Shown piece by piece: positions 49,712-55,121 of a DNA stretch of 55,121 nucleotides. Source of the stretch: a virus; the IMG/VR virus record IMGVR_UViG_3300025305_000023, positions 1-55,121 of that record; one strand, written 5' to 3'. How positions within the stretch are numbered: the stretch's first letter is position 1; each line of letters starts with the position of its first letter. A program made the translations under genes and the position numbers. The notes under the pieces were generated by a model. That model did not search any database. It had not been told where the DNA came from and was given only the letters and a program-made list of their open reading frames with translations.

Positions 49712-49865
49712 TTTTTTTGAATTGGTGGTATGGGCGTTAACCCACATCACCTTAACATCGTTTATCTCGCAGTGAAAACTATGTCAAACACTGGTGACGT
49801 TTATCGTCAGCACTTCGTTGGACGTAACCAATACCCATGCATTGTCACTCGACTTTATATTAATT

Positions 49866-49894
49866 ATTATACTTTATCTACGACTCTGTGTAAA
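49866..49894 (-). promoter_or_regulatory. Sigma70-like promoter upstream of tRNA-Asp
   Basis: TTTACA (49894-49889), 17 bases, TATAAT (49871-49866) on the minus strand. A second TTGACA at 49786-49781 has a poorer -10. Either could drive tRNA-Asp, the lysozyme and the following genes. Confidence 0.55.
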
Positions 49895-50189
49895 TCATTT
49901 TATTTAATCCTATGATATATTTTTTTGTGTCAGGGATTTTTAGGGGAAATGGAGTCCCATTGTTTTTCTTTTGCGTGGACTGGGGCGTGGTTTTTTACCC
50001 CGGGGCGATTTTAAACTCCGGTAATTCGCTAGCGTTTTGAGTCCCATCATAATAAAAAATACTCTCAACTGTTTGGACGGGTTGACAACATTTTTTATTT
50101 TATTATTAGATTGACTGCGCAGTGTGCGCGCCGTGTAGTCCTATGCGCACCTAGCAGGTTCCCTTCCCCACCTGCTCCTGCTATGTCAC
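49895..50189. other. Intergenic region between early modules
   Basis: No firm gene. A 35-residue basic minus frame (ATG 50047, stop 49940) lacks a ribosome site. GCAGGT/ACCTGC (around 50160) and GCGC-rich segments near 50120 can form hairpins downstream of the HTH-like gene. The base composition changes from AT-rich to GC-rich across this stretch. Confidence 0.5.
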
Positions 50190-50429
50190 TCAACCAACTG
50201 CGATGGTGGGGTCAATGCCTACTGGTGCAGCACCAGCAATCACAAAGCCACCCTTGCGCCCACGCTTGAACGTGATGCGCTCGCCGTAGTGTTCCGCCAA
50301 GCGGTCACGCACGGTGGGCCCAGATGCTCCTGCCTGCTCGGCAACGATTGCAATCTTGTGCATTGTGCCAGTAGGGGCAGCGTCTAGTGCCTTAAAGTTA
50401 ATATCGATTTTCTTACGAGGTCGTGCCAT
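50190..50429 (-). CDS. Small HTH-like DNA-binding protein
   Basis: 79 residues from ATG 50429, with GGAGG nine bases upstream. MARPRKKIDINFKALDAAPTGTMHKIAIVAEQAGASGPTVRDRLAEHYGERITFKRGRKGG has a basic start, an HTH-like segment (IVAEQAGASGPTVRDRLAEHYG) and a basic wing. A regulator or nucleoid-type protein is likely. It ends the operon that begins with the AAA+ ATPase. Confidence 0.65.
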   Translation of the reverse strand: MARPRKKIDINFKALDAAPTGTMHKIAIVAEQAGASGPTVRDRLAEHYGERITFKRGRKGGFVIAGAAPVGIDPTIAVG

Positions 50430-50430
50430 G

Positions 50431-50694
50431 TTAATGGTCCTCCATAGGTTTGTACTGCTCAAGGATCTCGCCAGAGAGGTCATGTAGACCCACAACCATC
50501 TCAATCTCTTCTACTTCAAAGAGGTCTGGCGAATAAGTGTCTAAAAGATCTATAATCAATGCCTGTGCCGCAGCAGCACCATATAGGCACAGGGGATTAT
50601 ATACATAAGGGTCAAAATGCGCATCCAATTGATCATATGCTTCTCTAATGAGCGCAATTAGATCTGAAATGCTAGTAGTAGAATTGTAATTCAT
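50431..50694 (-). CDS. Small acidic hypothetical protein
   Basis: 87 residues, helical and acidic (SISDLIALIREAYDQLDAHFDPYVYNPLCLYGAAAAQALIIDLLDTY). It overlaps the previous gene by four bases. No family recognised. It lies in the operon of the AAA+ ATPase. Confidence 0.6.
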   Translation of the reverse strand: MNYNSTTSISDLIALIREAYDQLDAHFDPYVYNPLCLYGAAAAQALIIDLLDTYSPDLFEVEEIEMVVGLHDLSGEILEQYKPMEDH

Positions 50695-50930
50695 AGAAAT
50701 TCTCCCTGGGAGTCCATTTCTGCCAATAGAGCATAGCCCTCTGCGGTCACGCCAGCATGGTCGTATAGAGGATCCTCACCCCATGGATATATATCGTAAA
50801 TGGGTGGGGCTTCGTCTAGATCGGGATCTGGTTCTATAGGGCTTGTAGGACATTCATCATCATCAGGGTTTTCGAGGTTTTCCTGCTCTTGATCAGGATC
50901 CCATTCATCCCATTCAGGGTCCATTTTCAT
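50691..50930 (-). CDS. Very acidic small protein
   Basis: About 79 residues from ATG 50930 (50924 and 50960 are alternatives). Asp/Glu/Pro-rich (DPEWDEWDPDQEQENLENPDDDECP), ending GVTAEGYALLAEMDSQGEFL. Its charge resembles DNA-mimic proteins, but this is only a compositional similarity. Confidence 0.55.
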   Translation of the reverse strand: MKMDPEWDEWDPDQEQENLENPDDDECPTSPIEPDPDLDEAPPIYDIYPWGEDPLYDHAGVTAEGYALLAEMDSQGEFL

Positions 50931-50947
50931 TTTTATTAAATCCTTTT

Positions 50948-52171
50948 TCAGAAGGGGCATTTGTCACCAGAAACGTTTTGTTCAACATCCTCGGTAGAAG
51001 CGGAATCCTCGTCCTCTCCCACCTGCATGTCCGCATCCACCTTCCCGTAGAGACTCATAAACGCCTCTTTGGTTTCGTCATCAAATCGCGCAAGGCACAT
51101 GCCAATTGCTTTTACCTTGTTATTGAAGATGATATTGGCGTTCACGATGTCCACCAGACGGCGGGTCGAGATCACTTCGTCCACGGCACCCTCGTAAAAG
51201 GACTTGCGGATGATGTCCGCCCATGCGGTCAGATGTTCGCTAAATTCCGAATCGTCACATCCGGCCTTTCCGAGAATTTTCTTCTCAGTCGCCTTAGTGG
51301 CGTAAGGTTGTTCGAGGGTCACGGGGAAGCGATCAAGCATGGCTTCGTTCATGATGCCAGTACCGACGAATCGGCCGTCATCTGAACCTTTGCCCTTGGT
51401 ATTGGCAGTGGCGAAAATCTGAAAACCATCAATAGGAGTGACCCATTGACCGATTTTCTTCAAGAAAACGCCTTTACCCTCTAGAACGGGTTGCAGGCAC
51501 ATCATATTCGCGGATCCGAGATCGATCTCGTCCAGGAGCAGCACGCCGCCACTCTTCATCGCTGCCACTACGGGACCATCGCACCATACGGTATTACCGT
51601 TGATGAGGCGGAATCCACCTAGCAGATCGTCTTCGTCGGTCTGGCGCGTGATATTCACGCGGTAGCATTCCCGCTTCAACTTGGCGCAGACCTGCTCAAC
51701 CATGAGGGTCTTGCCATTACCGGATAGACCAGTAACGAAAATCGGGTAGAACTGACGCGAGCGAACGATCTTCTCAACATCGGAGAAGTGTCCCCAGGGA
51801 ACGTATGCGGCGAATTTCGGGGGGATGAGCGTGGCGCGTTCGCCACCAGTCATGCCCATAGCGAAATTCGCTGAAATGGCAGGAACAGACTCTACCGCAC
51901 CCTGCACAGCGGCGACGGCGACGGGGGTAGCAGAAGCCGGGGCAGGGGCGGGAGTCAATGCTTCCTTCGGGGAAGCGGATTCCAATTCAGGAAGATCATA
52001 AAGGCCGCGTCCCACCTTGCGAGTGGATTCTTGCGTGATCCACGAAGGCGGGCATGTATATATGCCTGTACTTTCGCATGTAGCGATAAGGTCTTGGCGA
52101 CTGACGGGTGAAGTGCAACCGGCAGCGGCAAGGGCATTTATGAAATGTTGTTTGCGCTTGCTAAGTGACAT
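50948..52171 (-). CDS. cobS: MoxR/CobS-like AAA+ ATPase
   Basis: 407 residues. An N-terminal winged-helix-like region (residues about 5-62), an Ala/Pro linker (about 68-100), then the AAA+ core: Walker A GLSGNGKT (148-155), Walker B GGVLLLDEID (208-217), sensor region FQIFATANTKG, arginine-finger area LDRFPVTLEQPY. This is the CobS-type protein often annotated in T4-like marine phages as cobalt-chelatase subunit. No CobN is present, so cobalt insertion is not supported; MoxR-type remodelling of a partner with the VWA protein next door is more likely. Promoter TTGTTT-16-TATAAT with a 55-base leader and GGAG site. Confidence 0.88.
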   Translation of the reverse strand: MSLSKRKQHFINALAAAGCTSPVSRQDLIATCESTGIYTCPPSWITQESTRKVGRGLYDLPELESASPKEALTPAPAPASATPVAVAAVQGAVESVPAISANFAMGMTGGERATLIPPKFAAYVPWGHFSDVEKIVRSRQFYPIFVTGLSGNGKTLMVEQVCAKLKRECYRVNITRQTDEDDLLGGFRLINGNTVWCDGPVVAAMKSGGVLLLDEIDLGSANMMCLQPVLEGKGVFLKKIGQWVTPIDGFQIFATANTKGKGSDDGRFVGTGIMNEAMLDRFPVTLEQPYATKATEKKILGKAGCDDSEFSEHLTAWADIIRKSFYEGAVDEVISTRRLVDIVNANIIFNNKVKAIGMCLARFDDETKEAFMSLYGKVDADMQVGEDEDSASTEDVEQNVSGDKCPF

Positions 52172-52226
52172 TCAAAAGTTCTCCGAAGGAAAGGACTAGA
52201 GCGGGAAACCGTCCCGCGATATGTGT

Positions 52227-52254
52227 ATTATATCCGATATCAGTCCCTAAACAA
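52227..52254 (-). promoter_or_regulatory. Sigma70-like promoter of the AAA+ ATPase operon
   Basis: TTGTTT (52254-52249), 16 bases, TATAAT (52232-52227). The leader contains a GCGGGA/TCCCGC hairpin before GGAG and ATG 52171. Confidence 0.7.
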
Positions 52255-52531
52255 GGGGTTGGGGGGTCTTTTTTGGAAGATTTTAAAAGAAATACCCCTA
52301 AATGCCTGTATAATAAGCACTTACAGACCAAAATATTCTTTGTTCGGGGTCTGTTAGGGGTGCTGTGCGCGTATAAGAAAGGAACGGGCGGGCGCGCATG
52401 CCCGCGCGAATAGCAGAATTTACCCCCGCTGTCAAGGGGTAAAACCTATAAAAATGAAATAAAATGCAAAAAAGTCCGAACGTCCGATAATAAAATCTAC
52501 CCTATTCTCAGGGATTTACCCCTGCACCCCC
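52255..52531. other. Divergent promoter region between the ATPase and VWA genes
   Basis: No gene seen. It holds a GC palindrome (CGGGCGCGCATGCCCG type, around 52387-52407), a stem TTTACCCC/GGGGTAAA near 52420-52443, and an extra TATAAT at about 52310 without a good -35. The two operons start at opposite ends, so it is likely their shared regulatory region. Confidence 0.6.
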
Positions 52532-52559
52532 TTGCAATGAACCCCATTTCTGGTATAAT
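52532..52559 (+). promoter_or_regulatory. Sigma70-like promoter with leaderless start (HExxH-VWA gene)
   Basis: TTGCAA, 16 bases, TATAAT with extended TGG (52554-52559), six bases, ATG 52566. It shares the string ATTTCTGGTATAAT with the promoter at 37.6 kb. Confidence 0.75.
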
Positions 52560-52565
52560 ACAGGT

Positions 52566-54818
52566 ATGATGAAACAGGGATCTCCAATCGTCCGAACCGC
52601 TTCCAAAGATATCCTTGCACGCCTGCTCGCGTCTGAGGATCTCATTGTACAGCACCATGCTTCTGCTGAGACTGCATCTTTCAATACACATTCCCGTATA
52701 TTGACCCTCCCCGTATGGCAAAACATGGATAACGCCATGTATGACATGCTCGTAGGACATGAAGTCTCTCACGCGCTGCATACACCCGCTGACGGGTGGC
52801 AAGAATTCATCGGTGAAAACGAAGACGTACAAGAACGCCAAATGATTCTCAACGTCTGCGAAGATGTGCGCATTGAGCGATTGATTAAGAAAAAGTTCCC
52901 CGGCCTTCGGCGGGACTTCTCGCATGCGTATAAATCCCTGCATGATCGGGACATCTTCCAACTCCAGGGCAAATCAATTGTCGAAATGCACCTCGTTGAC
53001 CGCATCAACCTGTACTACAAGGGTGAGATCTATGGTCAAGCGACTATTCCGTTCTCCACCGAAGAACGTCAATGGATCACGCGGTTGGATGCAGCAGACA
53101 CTTTTGAAGAAATCATTGCAATTGCTGAAGATCTTACTGAAAAGGTTAAGCAAGAGCAAAAAGAAAATGACGAAAACTGCCCTCAAGCGGATGCTGGCAA
53201 GGGCGAGGGCGAAGGTGAAGATGGTGCTGCGGGTGTTGCTGGTGACAGCGATGAGGGCAGCGAAGACCAATCCGAATCCGGTTCCGGATCCAAATCTAAT
53301 AACGACCAGGGCGAAGATTCTGGCCAGAGCATGACAGACGACACTGATGACGGCAAATCTGCTGAATCACAGGACGGCGATATTGATAGTGATGGAAACA
53401 GTGCTGGCGATTTGAGTTACGACTCTTATTCCAACGATGTTAACGCTTTTGGATCATCACAACGGAATTATGAAAATGCCGTTAGCGATATGCGAGACAA
53501 CCACGGTCAGGAACAACTTTATTACACCGTTCCTGCAATAGACCTTGATAACGTTATCGTCGGATATGAGCAGATCTTCAATGAGTGGGCCCGCCACGAT
53601 GAGATCTACTTAAAAGATTCTGACGCCAAAGAGCAAATCCAAAATACTGAGAAGGAACTACGATCCTTCGTTTCGCGCACTAAGCCTATCGTGAACCACA
53701 TGGTACAACAGTTCCAGCAGAAGCAAGCAGCGGATGCTGAGAAGCGAACGCACATTGCCAAGACCGGCATTCTTGATCCCATCCGGATGATTGACTACCG
53801 CTGGTCCGAAGACATCTTCCTCAAGAACGAAGTCCATGCCGATGGCAAGAGCCATGGTATGATTATGTACATTGATTGGTCCGGTTCAATGTCTGAAATC
53901 CTCAAGGATACCATTGAGCAATTGCTGGTGCTGGTTGAGTTTTGCCGACAGGCAGGAATCCCCTACGAAGTCTATGCCTTCTCTAGCAATCGCTACTTTG
54001 ACGTTTCCCACCTAAATGCTCATGATAACGGTTATCATGACAAAATTGAAAAGATACGCAATGATAATCCTCAGTGGAAGATGGATCGGGAATCTGATTT
54101 TAAACCCCATGATTTCACTCTCTTCAACTTCCTGAGCAGCAAGATGAATGCCCGTACTCATACGTTGGCATCATCTTACCTCTACCGCCTGGGAGTGCTT
54201 GTGAATTCATACCGCGGCACTCCCCGTGCTTTCCAACTCGGTGGCACCCCGCTCAATGAAGCAGTGATCTCCGCCATGGATGTTGTCCCTTGCTTCCAGA
54301 GAAATAACAATGTCCAGATCGCCAATGTGGTCTTCTTGACTGACGGGGATGCTCACAACAGCATCGGGCACTATCAGAACCGTAGGGAAGCAAATGTGCG
54401 CGACTCCAAGACCCACAGGACTTACAAACTCGGTGACCGTGAGACAGATCTGTTTGTTGAAATGCTCAAGGATCGCTGCGATGCGACCTTGATCGCCATC
54501 CGACTCCATGATAGAAGGAGTCTCAAGAATCTGCGATATCGCTACTGGAACTTGAACGATTGGACCGCATCAAACGCGGCGTTTGAGGCTGCAAACACAG
54601 AATATCGTAAAAATAATTTCTGCATTATCACCGATACCCCCTACGATGATGAGATCATCGTGATGGGTAACCTTAAGGTGGAGACTGATGCTCTTGAGGA
54701 TCTCCCCGAAGACGCATCCAATACCCGCATCAGGAACGCCTTCATGAAGGGTGGCAACAAGAAGAAGAGCAGTCGCGTGATTGCCACCCGACTGGTGGAC
54801 TATATTGCAGTCACCTGA
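52566..54818 (+). CDS. cobT: CobT-like protein with HExxH and VWA domains
   Basis: 750 residues. Near the N-terminus GHEVSHALHTP carries a HExxH zinc motif (H65-E66, H69) with NVCEDVRIERL about 25 residues later, where a third ligand is expected. Residues about 200-310 are Asp/Ser/Gly-rich and disordered. The VWA domain is C-terminal with MYIDWSGSMS (MIDAS about residue 436), GGTPLNEAVIS and VVFLTDGD. The divergent AAA+ gene would be the partner, as in MoxR-VWA pairs. Commonly called CobT in marine phages; peptidase or chaperone activity is more probable than cobalt chelation. Leaderless start. Confidence 0.88.
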   Translation: MMKQGSPIVRTASKDILARLLASEDLIVQHHASAETASFNTHSRILTLPVWQNMDNAMYDMLVGHEVSHALHTPADGWQEFIGENEDVQERQMILNVCEDVRIERLIKKKFPGLRRDFSHAYKSLHDRDIFQLQGKSIVEMHLVDRINLYYKGEIYGQATIPFSTEERQWITRLDAADTFEEIIAIAEDLTEKVKQEQKENDENCPQADAGKGEGEGEDGAAGVAGDSDEGSEDQSESGSGSKSNNDQGEDSGQSMTDDTDDGKSAESQDGDIDSDGNSAGDLSYDSYSNDVNAFGSSQRNYENAVSDMRDNHGQEQLYYTVPAIDLDNVIVGYEQIFNEWARHDEIYLKDSDAKEQIQNTEKELRSFVSRTKPIVNHMVQQFQQKQAADAEKRTHIAKTGILDPIRMIDYRWSEDIFLKNEVHADGKSHGMIMYIDWSGSMSEILKDTIEQLLVLVEFCRQAGIPYEVYAFSSNRYFDVSHLNAHDNGYHDKIEKIRNDNPQWKMDRESDFKPHDFTLFNFLSSKMNARTHTLASSYLYRLGVLVNSYRGTPRAFQLGGTPLNEAVISAMDVVPCFQRNNNVQIANVVFLTDGDAHNSIGHYQNRREANVRDSKTHRTYKLGDRETDLFVEMLKDRCDATLIAIRLHDRRSLKNLRYRYWNLNDWTASNAAFEAANTEYRKNNFCIITDTPYDDEIIVMGNLKVETDALEDLPEDASNTRIRNAFMKGGNKKKSSRVIATRLVDYIAVT

Positions 54819-54833
54819 TTAGACACATCCCTG

Positions 54834-54888
54834 CGGTGCATGATGCACCGTTTCATCATGCAGCACCCTGACTTTGGTTGGGGTGCTG
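54834..54888 (+). terminator. Terminator hairpins after the CobT-like gene
   Basis: Hairpin CGGTGCA-TGA-TGCACCG (54834-54850) is followed by CAGCACCC / GGGTGCTG (54861-54868, 54881-54888) and TTATAATT. Two stems in succession point to a tail-end terminator region. Confidence 0.7.
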
Positions 54889-54941
54889 TTATAATTATTA
54901 ATTATATTTAATTCTTCGGGTTTCTGGATGACCAGACTGGG

Positions 54942-54963
54942 GCCACCCGGGGGCCCGGGTGGC
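54942..54963. repeat. GC-rich perfect palindrome
   Basis: GCCACCCGG, four-base GGGC loop, CCGGGTGGC. It resembles the GC palindromes at 40.4 and 52.4 kb: isolated, in intergenic DNA. Possible processing or protein-binding site. Confidence 0.75.
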
Positions 54964-54996
54964 TTAGTAATAATGCAAGAATGTGCGTTTATGAGT

Positions 54997-55121
54997 TATA
55001 ATCATAGGTTGCCCCTAGGCCGAGGTTGAGAGCCCTGAGATCTCGGTGACCCTGGGTGAATCTTAGAGATCTGCAAGTCTCTCCGCGTATCAGTGCGGGC
55101 AGTGATCCCCCATTCTCCCCG
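54997..55121 (+). ncRNA. Candidate structured RNA at the right edge, incomplete
   Basis: A TATAAT at 54997-55002 (weak -35) is followed by hairpin-rich sequence without an open frame: CCGAG/CTCGG with an internal loop, AGAGA/TCTCT, CCGC/GCGG. The window ends before its boundary. It contains CTGAGA but not the rest of the thiamine riboswitch core. Confidence 0.35.

Noticed and set aside
49940-50047. 35-residue basic gene
   Set aside because: No ribosome site, and no homologous pattern; kept only as part of the intergenic description.
55030-55090. Thiamine riboswitch (CTGAGA present)
   Set aside because: The other conserved segment around the ligand pocket is absent.

Overview
The window is part of the genome of a T4-like, contractile-tailed phage (myovirus). 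The evidence is a set of T4-type genes in near-T4 order: baseplate wedge gp25, gp6, gp7-like, gp8-like and gp53; a gp48/gp54-type tube cap; head completion gp4; tail tube gp19; baseplate hub gp26; gp32 single-strand DNA-binding protein; and late-transcription factor gp33. Five phage tRNAs and several metabolic genes are also present. There are no photosynthesis genes. The fibre proteins carry Cys-rich modules and a dockerin-like calcium loop that resemble secreted proteins of Planctomycetes and some other environmental bacteria. This is only a weak hint about the host.

Region 1 (1-24.2 kb, minus strand) is the tail, baseplate and fibre cluster. Read in the direction of transcription it runs tube cap, gp53, gp27-like hub, a von Willebrand A (VWA) protein, a hub-like protein, gp25, gp6, gp7-like, gp8-like, and then a series of increasingly large fibre or adhesin proteins. 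The last of these runs off the left edge. Region 2 (24.2-27.7 kb, plus strand) holds gp4, gp19, gp26, a small gp51-like gene joined to gp26 by a probable -1 frameshift, and a tape-measure-like protein. It ends in a bidirectional terminator. Region 3 (27.7-32.4 kb) holds gp32 with a structured leader, gp33, and two plus-strand virion-like proteins.

Region 4 (32.3-50 kb, almost all minus strand) is the accessory arm. It has dense small genes with overlapping stop and start codons, five tRNAs (Arg-TCT, Leu-TAA, Lys-TTT, Ile-TAT, Asp-GTC), a SET-domain protein, a HExxH metalloprotease-like protein, a paralogous family sharing an A-R-x-x-W motif, an adenine methyltransferase beside a restriction-endonuclease-like gene, a DUF4406 enzyme, an FtsZ/tubulin-like GTPase, an A-type iron-sulfur carrier, a 7Fe ferredoxin, GMP reductase, a lysozyme-like lysis protein, and several proteins that start with a T4-type capsid-targeting peptide. 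A roughly 530-base region at 40.0-40.6 kb has no credible gene and is rich in hairpins, so it is a candidate large phage RNA. Region 5 (50.2-55.1 kb) is visibly richer in G+C. It has a MoxR/CobS-like AAA+ ATPase and, divergently, a CobT-like protein with HExxH and VWA domains, followed by a second structured segment cut by the right edge.

The genes fit together as follows. Host-type (sigma70-like) promoters drive early accessory genes, and four of them sit exactly six bases before the start codon, implying leaderless messages. T4-late-type TATAAATA boxes, with gp33 as co-activator, would drive the virion cluster. gp32 appears to be controlled by both promoter types and by two leader hairpins. 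Gene identities rest on motif recognition by eye; no database search was run.
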